Origin: Vombatus ursinus
Taxonomy: Eukaryota; Chordata; Mammalia; Diprotodontia; Vombatidae
Length of the DNA stretch: 64,000 nt
NCBI RefSeq assembly: GCF_900497805.2
Contig: NW_020954599.1
Coordinates: 43,241,654-43,305,653, forward strand
Direction: 5' to 3'
A program made the position numbers and the translations under genes. Under the pieces are notes generated by a model. The model searched no databases. It was given only the letters and a program-made list of their open reading frames with translations, and was not told where the DNA came from. Positions 9,964 to 19,249 of this stretch are shown one piece after another (within the stretch, counting starts at the first letter, position 1; each line of letters begins with the position of its first letter).

Positions 9964-12628
9964 TTATTTAGTATTTCATTTTTCACCAGTTACATGTAAA
10001 AATAAATTTAACATTCATTTTTAAAACTTTGAGTTCCAAATTCTCTCCCTTCCTTCCTGTCTACTCCCCCCTCATTGAGAAGGCAATCAATTCAATATAG
10101 ATTATACATATGTAGTCATGCAAAATGCTTTCATAATAGTGATGCTGTGAAAGACTTACTATATTTCTCTCCATCCTATACCCCCATGTAATATATTCTC
10201 TCTCTCCTTTCACCCTGCCCCTCCTCAAAAGTTTTTGCTTCTGACTACTCTTCCACAAGTCTGTCCTCCCTTCTATCAACACTGCGTCTCTTATCCCCTT
10301 TCCTCCCAACTTTCCTGCAGGGTAAGATAGATTTCTATACCCAATGGAGTATGTATGTTATTCCCTCTTTGAGCCAATTCTGATGAGTAAGGTTCACTCA
10401 CTCCTTCTCACCTCCCCTCTCATTCCTTGCATTGTAAAAGCTTTTTCTTGCTTCTTTTATGTGAGATAATTTACACCATTCTACCTCTCCCTATCTCTTT
10501 CTCCCAGTATATTCCTCCTTCACTCTTTAATTTATTTTTAATATATCATCCCTTCATATTTAACTCACATCTGTGACCAATATCTACGTATACTCCTTCT
10601 AACTACCCTGATAATGAGAAAAGTTTTATGAATTACAAATATCTTTCCACGTAGGAATGTAAACAGTTTAATTTTAATAAGTCTGTTATGATTTCTATTT
10701 CCTGTTTACCTTTTCATGTTTCTCTTGAGTCTTTTATTTGGAAGCCAAATTTTCTATTTAGCTCTTGTCTTTTCTCACTGAATATCCATTTTTCCCCTTA
10801 TGGGTTATACTCAGTTTTGCTGGGTAGGCGATTCTTAGCTGTAATCTGAGCTCCTTTGCCCTCTGGAATATCATATTCCAAGCCCTCTGATCCTTTAAGG
10901 TAGAAGCTGCTAAATCTCATGTTATCCTGACTGTTGCTCCATGATACTTGAATTGTTTATTTTTGGCTACTTTCAGTATTTCCTCCTTGATCTGGGAACT
11001 CTGGGATTTGACTATAATATTCCTGGGAGTTTTTATTTAAGTCAGTAGATTCTTTAAATTTTTATTTTACCTTCTGGTTCTACGCTATCAGGGCAGTTTT
11101 CCTTGATAATTTCTTAAAAGATGATGTCTAGACTCTTAATTTTTATCATGGCTTTCAGGTAGTCCAATAATTTTAAAATTATCTCTCCTGGATCTATTTT
11201 CCAGGTCAGTTGTTTTGACAATGAGATATTTCACATTGTCTTCTAATTTTTTTTTCATTCTTTTGCTTTTGCTTTGATTTCTTGATTTCTCATAGAGTCA
11301 TTAGCTTCCATTTGCTCCATTCTAATTTTTAGGAAATTATTTTCTTCAGTGAGCTTTTGGACCTCCTTTTTCATTTGACCAATTCTGCTTTTTAAGGCAT
11401 TCTTCTCCTCACTGGCTTTGTGGACCTCTTTTACCATTTGGCCTAATCTATTTTTTAAAGTGTTATTTTCTTCAGTATTTTTTGGGTCCTCTTTACCAAA
11501 TTGTTGATTTGTTTTTCATGATTTTCTTGTATCACTCTCATTTCTCTTCCCAATTTTTCCTCTACTTCTCTTACTTGATTTTCAAAATCCTTTTTGATTT
11601 CTTCCATGTACTGAGACCAATTCACATTTTTCTTAGAGGTTTTGGGTGTAGGAGCTTTGACTTTGTTCTCTTCTTCTGAGTGTGTTTTTCTCTTCCTTGT
11701 CACCAAAATAAGTTTCTATAGTCACAGTTTTCCCCCATTGTTTGCTCATTTTCCCAGCTGATTACTTCACTTTTTTTTAACTCTTTGTTAACATATGGCT
11801 TTGGTTCTAGTGTGGAGGGAGAACTCTCCCAAGGTTTAGAAGTTTTGTTCAGCTGTTTTCAAAGACACTTTTAAACCTGTAAGTTCTCAGTTCCTCTAAG
11901 GTGGTATGATCTAAGGAGAGGTGTTTACCCCTCTTTTGGCCTGTGCTTTAGTCTGCAAGAGACCACAAGCACTCTTTTCTTCCCTGGAACTGTGAGGAGG
12001 GTCCCCTCTCCAGTGATGCCACAAGCTCTGCTATGCTAGTGCTCCTCCTCACCCCAGACTGTCGCCAAGGACCGTGACCCATATCCAAGTATTGTCAAAG
12101 CACCAGAGTCCTGCCTCAGTACTGTCAAAGAGACCTGTGTAATCTTCTTACAAGTTGTTTGATCCTCTTACCATCTGTAGGCTGAGAGCTCCAGAAGCAG
12201 ACACTGCCACTGCTGATTCAGTCACTCCCAAGGTGCAGCCAGCACTGGACTTTACTCTTCTCTCGCTTAGATCCAACAGACCTTTCCTGCTGACCTTCAA
12301 AGTTGTCTTTGGTGTCTCTGGGCTGAGAAGTCTGGAAATCACCACCGCTGCCAGTGATTCAGTCCCCAGTGCCTGCTCTGGGTTTGCTAGAGCCTACTGT
12401 GCATTGGTACAGCCTGCGCTGGACTATGCTTCTCTCTCAGTTTGGTGCAACAGACCTTTCGTGTCAACTTTCCAAATTGTCTTGGGGTGGAGATTTGTTT
12501 CACTCCGTCTTTTGTTGTTTCTCCTGCTCTAGAATTTGTTTAGAATCATTTTACAGGTATTTGGAAGGGTTTAGAGGACAGTTCAGGCAAGTCCCTGCCC
12601 TTATTCCACCATCTTGTTTCTGCCCCCT
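9964..12628 (-). mobile_element. ORF1-only LINE-1 (half-L1), antisense
   Basis: Read on the minus strand, a 5' region starts near 12628 ('aacaagatggtggaataagg'), ORF1 starts at 11749, a purine-rich region follows, and an L1 3' end closes it at about 9964. No ORF2 sequence is present: the segment after ORF1 runs straight into the 3' untranslated region. Flanks 9951-9963 and 12629-12641 (C-run then 'tgacattt' / 'ttggcatt') may be a decayed target-site duplication. It has only the first of the two 3' modules seen in the copy at 60001. Confidence 0.85.
10714..11749 (-). pseudogene. L1 ORF1p remnant (half-L1 copy at 9964)
   Basis: The start ATG at 11749 gives MSKQWGKTVTIETYFGDK. A charged coiled coil follows (ENQVREVEEKLGREMRVIQE, then EKNALKSRIGQMKKEVQKLT), then RRM-like and C-terminal domains ending near 10714. 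L1 ORF1p is an RNA-binding trimeric chaperone. At about 345 codons it is close to the family's usual length. The frame is broken several times, including a TGA at 11042-11044 after the RRM, at a position that is also a stop in other copies. Confidence 0.75.
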
Positions 12629-12641
12629 CCCCCTTGGCATT

Positions 12642-13104
12642 ATCTTGAGCATTATTGGTTTTTTTTTCATTAAATATGGAACTTTTCTTTGTTTGATCAT
12701 TTCCTCAGTTGCTCTGCTATTTTTTTTTTTTTTTGCTTTCTGTAAGGATTTCTTATTTTCCCTCTCATCATTTTTATTGTTCTTAGTTTATTTGGTAGAT
12801 TTCCCAGGAGATTTTGATACTGGTACCATTGCAAGTTTACAGAAGGAATGAGGACCACTGAGTTAACACTGATCTGGCTGTTGGGTTCATCCTTTAAAAG
12901 CACACAGACAAACGGACAGTGAGATAGAGGGATAGCCACAGAGTCAGAGAGGTACAGATACACAGAGGCAGAGAGGTTCAGAGACACAGAAATATAGTTA
13001 AAGAAAAAGCATCCAGGTTGCATGTGGACATAGAGAAAAGACTATACATATATCTACTTTCCTTCTACAGAGTACCATGTATACCTATTGAAGACATGAC
13101 TGTA
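12642..13104. other. Unannotated; includes ACAGAG-rich low complexity
   Basis: No known element recognised. Bases 12898-12990 are a purine/ACA-rich low-complexity run ('agagaggttcagagacacag'). A poly-T run lies at about 12720-12734. Confidence 0.5.
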
Positions 13105-13360
13105 GGTGGAGAAATCATTATAATTAATAGCAATAATGATAACTAGAACTTACATAGTACTTAATGGCTTGCAAAGTGCTTTATACATATTTTCTCATTT
13201 GATCCTCACCACAGCTCTGGAAGGTAGGTGCTATTTTACCCTATTTTTCCAATAAAAAATCTGAAACAGACAGAGATTAAGTCACTTGCCTCAGGACACA
13301 CAGCTCGTAAGTGTTGGAGGTCAAATTTGGACTCATGTCTCTTTAACTACAGGTCTAGGG
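13105..13360 (-). mobile_element. MIR/THER-type CORE-SINE, antisense
   Basis: 'aagtgctttatacatatttt' then 'tttgatcctcaccacagctc', 'gtcacttgcctcaggacaca' and 'cagctcgtaagtg' give the reversed CORE-SINE order over nearly full length. Confidence 0.8.
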
Positions 13361-13589
13361 AATCTATACATTATGAAAACAAGACAGAGTCAATTATAAT
13401 CTAGAGGGAAGGGAGTCAGAACATCAGTGAGAGAGGAGAAAGTCTTTCCCATCCTCACTTGGGCATGAAAAGAGTCCCACAGACTGTACCATTTACACAG
13501 GCCCCCAAATTAATAGAAGATTGGCACAGAAGGGAACAATGTTCATCAAAGAAATACACAGGCCTATCCTTTTGCTGCTTGTTATATAT

Positions 13590-13735
13590 ACACTTTGTAT
13601 GTATTTAGATAGATGGATAACTATATATCTATACATCTCTTTGTCTATATCTGTATATATATATGTATGTATGTGTATACACACACAGACACATATATAT
13701 ATACATGTATACATAGAAATGTGTATGAATATATA
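13590..13735. repeat. TATC/TATG/CA compound microsatellite
   Basis: Mixed GATA, TATG, CACA and TATA runs, e.g. 'atatatatgtatgtatgtgt' (13656-13675). Short open frames over it (e.g. 13493-13714 minus) are artefacts of the repeat. Confidence 0.8.
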
Positions 13736-13853
13736 TCTTTCAGTATAACTTGTTTCCTTTCAATCTTACACATTTTATTTTGTGCATGTAGAAACAGTCT
13801 ATTCAGACTGCCAAAGTGGTTCACAATAAAAAAAAAAGGTTGAGAACCCTGGT
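13736..13853. mobile_element. hAT-type MITE end fragment
   Basis: Ends with 'ggttgagaaccctgg', the reverse of a CAGGGTTCTCAACC hAT-type terminus. It is preceded by 'gactgccaaagtggttcac' and 'acacattttattttgtgcat', a layout I know from a mammalian non-autonomous hAT family. The left end is lost in the microsatellite. Confidence 0.5.
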
Positions 13854-13854
13854 A

Positions 13855-14212
13855 TATTTCCTAGAATGTAGGGATTATTTTATTTTTTAGCCTGAATAAT
13901 TTTAGGAGATCTGAGAGCCCATTTAGAAAAAAAAACAAAGAAGTCATGAGTTGAACATTGATATTCCCAATAAACATGCTGGGTAAGTACATAGGATATA
14001 AAGGTTTTTCCAGAGGTCTCCCAAAATTCTGTACAGGCTCCAACTGTCAGGGCCACTGGCCAAATGACCCAAAACAACTATTTGAATTGATCACAGTGAA
14101 TAATCAAGAGACTTTAAAACTCCATATTTCTGCACAAATTATGCATACTGTTCTTGGGAACTTTTCAAGCTAAACTTGTCAACATCTTCACCTTCCAGTT
14201 TGTGAAAAGGTT
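13855..14212. other. Unannotated sequence
   Basis: No repeat or exon recognised. Short open frames of 60-71 codons have no domain. Confidence 0.45.
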
Positions 14213-14615
14213 GAGTGAGCTTATAGAAATACAAGACTGCAGTGGGTTTTCATGCAGTGAAGGATAATGTCTTTCAACCCCTTTGAATCCAAGGAGCATT
14301 TATAGGAGTAAGATGCTGAGTCATTCACATCATAAAGGGAAGATAAGCACAGCACAGGACCGATTGAGTCCCACATGTGGATTCTTGAAGCTATGCTATC
14401 CTGGAGGCCTGAAGACACCAAAAGCTAGCCCAGTATTTGTGCATTTTAGGGGTAGGAACTGGAGACTTACCCAGCATTTAAAGATGGTTGGCTTTCATTC
14501 TTGAACTTGGTAGATGGCTTCACGAAAACAGTCACTAGAATGTTCCATGACCAAAAATGAGTCAATATTCCATTGTCAGAGATGGGACAGGGTATGATCT
14601 CCTATAACCAGAGGT
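14213..14615. repeat. Unidentified repeat, copy 2
   Basis: Direct-orientation paralogue of 9500-9915, aligned with small indels over about 400 bp ('gcatttataggagtaagatg', 'gctatgctatcctggaggcc', 'cagtcactagaatgttcca'). Sequence outside the aligned blocks does not match, so this looks like an interspersed repeat and not a large duplication. Confidence 0.6.
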
Positions 14616-15055
14616 GAGATAAGGCACTTATGCACTATAGCCAAAATTTTACAATTGGTCCCATTGGCCATTTTTTTCACCTACAAACTTTGACTTTGTC
14701 CCTGAGACCTAAGATTGAATTTACCACTCAATACATAGCTGCATGTCATATATACATCAGTGGAACCCAGAAATCCCAAATCCCCAATCTCACAATGGGA
14801 AAAAAGTATCAGATTTTAATTATACAATTATGCCAGTATAGAACTGTGACAATATAATTACAGCGATCTTGTTAGAATAGAATATGTCTGTGAAACTATT
14901 TCTTCCAATGGATTTCCTATAGCACTTAATGCCAAGGCCACAGGATTTTGCCATTAATTGTCTAGAGATTTGGGTTGTTCAGTACTGTTTTCTGTGTATG
15001 TTTTTCCTCATTAACTGGATCGGCAAGCTTCTTAAGAAGAATAGCAATTTCAAGG
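14616..15055. other. Unannotated sequence
   Basis: No repeat or exon recognised. It may extend the unknown repeat just before it, but there is no second copy in the window to test this. Confidence 0.4.
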
Positions 15056-15265
15056 TTTGAAACAATCTTTACATACATTTGATCCTCAGAACAATCATAT
15101 GAGATAAGTACTATAGGCATGATTTTTCTCATTTTACAGATGAGGAAATGGAGGTACAGAAAGGTGATGTGACTTGACCATGGTTACATAACTAGGAAGG
15201 GGCAGAAAACCAATCCTGACTCCAAGATTGTATCTATTCCATGATACCATACTATGCCTTAACAG
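15056..15265 (-). mobile_element. MIR-type CORE-SINE, antisense
   Basis: 'tgatcctcagaacaatcata', 'attttacagatgaggaaatg' and 'tgacttgaccatggttacat' in reversed MIR order. Confidence 0.8.
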
Positions 15266-15351
15266 GAATCATGTTTTAGGTGACTTTGGTATATACCCTA
15301 CCATGAGTAGAACAAAGATGAGCAGTGTCAAATACTTAGTATAATTTGATT

Positions 15352-15555
15352 GAGTGACTGATGTGGTATAGCGGAAAGAGTGGAAAACTTTGCTCCGGAA
15401 ACAGAGGATCTGAGTTTTCATTCTTACCATGTGTTTACCTTAGATAAATCCTGTAACTTGTCTGGGCCTCAGTTTCTTCATCTGTAACATGAAATGGCTG
15501 GACTTGATGGCGTCAGAGATACCTTCTGATTTTAAATCATAACACTATGATTTCT
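15352..15555 (+). mobile_element. THER2/MIR-type CORE-SINE
   Basis: Head 'gtggtatagcggaaagagtg', core 'gggcctcagtttcttcatct', then a 'gctggacttgatgg...cttctgattttaaatc' 3' part characteristic of this subtype. Confidence 0.75.
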
Positions 15556-16075
15556 TATCTAAATCATATTCAATATTCCTATCTAAATCTATGTGAATAA
15601 AGTACTCTATCAAATATCTACCTTGCAAGCTTTTTTCAGCATGGTATCTAAGATTACTCCTTTAAAACCATTAAAGATCCCTTGAAAGATATAAAAATAA
15701 AAATAACCCCATCTGATGGACCTATGATCAAACAGGGAGATGTAAGCTTACCAAATGTATCTACCACTGTGTTGACGGATCTACACTTTGTATCTTCTTC
15801 CCTTTCTGTTTTTTGTTCCAGCTCCATAGAACAAGATGCTTCTGCCACCTTGAGGTCATCACCTCTAATCTCATCACCATACTGCTGACTCAAGCCTTAA
15901 CTTAACCGTATCTTTCATCCTCTCTCCCCTCTGGCTAGAGGACTAGAGGAGTGGAGGGCAGACGGTAGATTTTCAGCCTCACTGCACTTTGCATCTGCTG
16001 CCATATCTGGTTCTTTCAACTCTACAGAGCAAGATGCACCTATGCTGGGAACCTTCTGATGTTCCTCCCCTACTC
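15556..16075. other. Unannotated sequence upstream of an L2 tail
   Basis: Pyrimidine-rich segments may belong to the 5' side of the L2 that ends at 16228, but I could not align them with confidence. A 68-79-codon open stretch on each strand (15654-15893) has no domain. Confidence 0.4.
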
Positions 16076-16079
16076 CTGC

Positions 16080-16228
16080 TTCCCTGCCCTCTTTTCTAGG
16101 TTATTTTTCATTATTAGATTGTAATCTCCTTGAAGGTAGGGACTATCTTTTTATTAACTGTATTTTCAGCACAGTGCCTGGCACTTAGTGGATGCTTAAT
16201 AAATATTTATTGGATTGGAGATCCAGTG
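16080..16228 (+). mobile_element. L2 LINE 3' end
   Basis: 'ttagattgtaatctccttga', 'cacagtgcctggcacttagt' and 'gcttaataaatatttattgg' form a classical L2 3' end in sense orientation. Confidence 0.85.
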
Positions 16229-16229
16229 C

Positions 16230-16690
16230 AGAGTGAATGATTCCTTGTGGATGGTGTTGTCCTCAAGATGTTCCAGTTGACAGATGGCATTGTGTTAATT
16301 ACTTCAAGATTTGAAATATCACAGAGACTCTGGGAAAAGATATATAATCATTTCAAGGAGTTTGGCCTGACCGTTTTACACAGAAAAGGCTAAGATAAAG
16401 AATTTCCATTATTCTGATTACAGCATGCATTTGTCCATCAGTATGTATATCTTGGATAGACAATGCAATTGTAGTACATTTTGAGGGCAGATGTGAAGAG
16501 ACTCAGGAGAAAAGGCTAGATTGCCTTCAGGAAATTGCAAAACTCCTTTAATGGCCCAACATTTCCCATGAAATCAAAGGCCAATCTTCAATACTAACAT
16601 TCTCTGAAGAATTTTAAACAATAGTACCTCCCACACAATGTAGGAAAGGTGCACAGTAAGCATGAGCAGGGTGCAATATTGACCAATGAG
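16230..16690 (+). mobile_element. Decayed RTE-like reverse transcriptase fragment
   Basis: Conceptual translation shows a degenerate catalytic box (T-D-G-I-V-L-I near 16275, expected A-D-D-I-V-L-I), then F-G-L-T-V near 16360, and H-Q-Y-V-Y-L-G near 16440. This spacing is typical of RTE-type non-LTR reverse transcriptases. Frames are interrupted. The second catalytic Asp is replaced, so it is inactive. The family call is by motif only. Confidence 0.45.
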
Positions 16691-17044
16691 GAACTTCAAA
16701 GATGGATAAGAATAAAAGATCTTCAAGAAATTATAGTACTGACAGAGAATATAGGTTTACCAAGTGATAAGGGGGTGGAGGGTGCCAGGCAGCTAATGTT
16801 GTGCTGGTATTCTGCTGATGTCAGAAGAAAATGGGAATGGCTTCAATTGCTTTATGCATGTCACTTGTGGCAATTAAAGAGAAATAGATGAGAATCACAT
16901 ATGATAGAATAATACAAATTTATTACTAGTCACTGAAGGAATATTACAAATATGTGAGATCTCAGAATCATTTCAGTATTGGAGTAGAAAAGGAATGTTT
17001 ATGTGGGATATCAGTAAGGACATGACAATAGTTATTTTGAGAAT

Positions 17045-17245
17045 TATATAATAGAATAGAAAGAACTCTGGATTTGGATACAAAGGATATGAGTTCAAAT
17101 CACCATGGTGTCATTTATTGTCTGTATGACCTTGGGAAAGCCACTATAGTTTTTTGGACCTCAGCTTCTTAATCTATAAAATGAGAGGCTTAGATTACAA
17201 AAAGATGTACATCCCCTCCATCTCTAAGTCTATGATTCTACGAGT
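17045..17245 (+). mobile_element. THER2/MIR-type CORE-SINE
   Basis: 'atagaaagaactctggattt', 'gagttcaaatcaccatggtg', 'gaccttgggaaagccactat' and the 3' part 'ccatctctaagtctatgatt'. Confidence 0.8.
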
Positions 17246-18395
17246 ATGATGGTACAATGCAATTTAACATAACAGAATTTCATTTGTATTTCTCAAAGAA
17301 GATACTGTTTGAAGTGTTTGTCCCATGTCTCTAAGATCAGAATGAAAAAGAAACAGAAGAATGGCATAGACTGCCAGCCTGGACCACAGTGGGGATATCA
17401 AAGTCTATGTGCCAAGAATTCATCCCCTACAGAAATCCCCTGTTGAGTAGACTGTCTGTTAAGGGGGAGATTCAAGCTCTGTGATGCATAAGTTAATTTC
17501 CTTGCTACTGAACACTAATTAGTTCGTTAAAACTAGAACACAACACTGGGCTGCTACCTATAATTAAATCTGACTAATGAAAGTAGTTGAACAAAAGCAT
17601 CTCTGAGCAGTTCCAAAAAATTAAACCTTTGCTGCCTTCCAAACTTGACTTTGGCATTTGTGTGTGTGGGAGAGGGGGGAAATGGGGGACAGGGCACATA
17701 GTTGCAACACAGTTAACAACATTGGATATGTTTGTTCTTTGATTTACCTGCTGCTTATTGTTTGGTAACAGATAACTTGTGTCTTGGAGGCTTCAGATGA
17801 CTTGCCGATGAATAGTTTAAAAGGTCTCATTATTTTTTAAGGGAAAAAATAGGACACTGATTTTCTGCTGTTTGAAATGGGAAGTGGAGGTTGGAAATGA
17901 TGATCTCTGAATATCCTTCCATCTTTAATATTCTGTCCTACACTGGATGTTTCACTTTCTAGTTTAGATCTAAAATATTACTGAAAATGCTAAAAAACAA
18001 TACACTGTAATCAAGCTAATAAAATGACTTTTTTCTTTTTAATCCAGCAATACCTAAAGTAACACTAATACACTGTTAGGAATCAAGAGTATAGTTTATG
18101 CTATGATTATTTTAGGTAAAAAAAAAAAGCATTTGAATAATCATTTAATGTTGTGTTGCTATTTTGGCCATTTTTACATTATGACATACCTCCATAAATG
18201 TGGTAATTTTATTTATCATTTGTTTATTCAATTTCATTTATGTTACAGTTAATATACATGTCTAGCCCTGAACTCTCATCTTATCACTATGAGAAATTTC
18301 AGAGCATATCCTAGAGGAGACATTGATACTGAACCTGTGATTTCAGTATTATTGGAAGGCCCCAGAGGACTCTGCATACCAATCCAGATTAGAAC
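17246..18395. other. Unannotated single-copy-looking sequence
   Basis: No repeat recognised over about 1.1 kb apart from short A- and G-runs ('gggagaggggggaaat', 17669-17684). A candidate for cross-species conservation testing. Confidence 0.5.
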
Positions 18396-18399
18396 CTTC

Positions 18400-18545
18400 C
18401 CTGAATCAAATAGTCTTAGAGAATTTCTTATTGTACTGAGCAATTTGGTAATTTGTCCAGAGTCACACAATCAATATATGTCAGAGACTGAACTTGAACT
18501 CCGGTCTTCCTGTTACATAGAATGACTCTATCCACCATGCCACTT
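18400..18545 (-). mobile_element. CORE-SINE, antisense, truncated
   Basis: 'gtccagagtcacacaatcaa' then 'acttgaactccggtcttcct' and 'atgactctatccaccatgcc' are the reversed tRNA-like head and part of the core. Confidence 0.75.
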
Positions 18546-18589
18546 AATTTTTCTATTGATATTTAAATTTAATATTTCTAAAGTGCAAC

Positions 18590-18955
18590 TTATCATGTCT
18601 GTAAACTACTAACCCATCTCAAATTCCTCATTTCTTTGAATGTCAATCCCAACATGTCTAAAATATGAATTATCACCTTTCCATTTATGTTCAGTCCTCT
18701 AAACTTTCTTATTTCTGTCTAAATGTCTTATTTCTGTCTATTCCATTCTTCCAGTCACCTAGTTTATTAACCTTGAAGTCATCCCTGACACTTACTTTTA
18801 TATTATCTAACATATCTAATTTACCAATTATCAAGAGTTAATTCCATCTTCTTTTCTGTCTTTCTGATCATGAAGCCAACACCTTAATTCAGACTCTCAT
18901 CCTCTCTTAAAGGCACCCTAATTGTTCTTCCTTCTTTTGTCTCTCCCTTCTCTAA
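18590..18955 (+). mobile_element. L2 LINE fragment (ORF 3' portion)
   Basis: 'gtcacctagtttattaacct' (18754-18773), 'gtcatccctgacacttactt' and 'ttcagactctcatcctctct' follow the sense order of an internal L2 segment. It is broken at 18956 by a SINE. Confidence 0.65.
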
Positions 18956-19125
18956 TCCTGAGTTCAAATCCAACATTGGATATTTAATAGTTATATGACT
19001 GTGGGAGATGCACTTAACCTCTCCCTGCCTTGGTTTTCTCCAAAGAAAAATGGGATTAATAATGGTACCTAATTCACAGGGTTATTGTGAACAAATGAAA
19101 TGATATTTATAAAGTTTTTCTTAAT
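18956..19125 (+). mobile_element. THER1/MIR-type CORE-SINE
   Basis: 'ctgagttcaaatccaacatt', 'gatgcacttaacctctccct' and 'acagggttattgtgaacaaa' in sense order. Confidence 0.75.
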
Positions 19126-19249
19126 TCCATTTTTTAAAAAATATTTTTCATATTACTAACTCACCAAACTTTCTAAAATACCATTTTCAACAAATTCAAT
19201 TCAATTAAAGCAAGAAGGACTTCTCACCTTTCTACTTTGTGCCAAACTT

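Noticed and set aside
12155-12851. 125- and 165-codon overlapping open frames
   Set aside because: They lie antisense to the 5' region of the half-L1 at 9964-12628 and run past its end; composition explains them.
13493-13843. Tyr/Ile/Cys-rich open frames
   Set aside because: Encoded by TATG/CACA microsatellite sequence.
9500-14615. Possibility that the two unknown repeat copies are the ends of one retroviral-type element
   Set aside because: I see no polymerase, capsid or primer-site features between them. The interior is explained by a half-L1, SINEs and a MITE. Not supportable.
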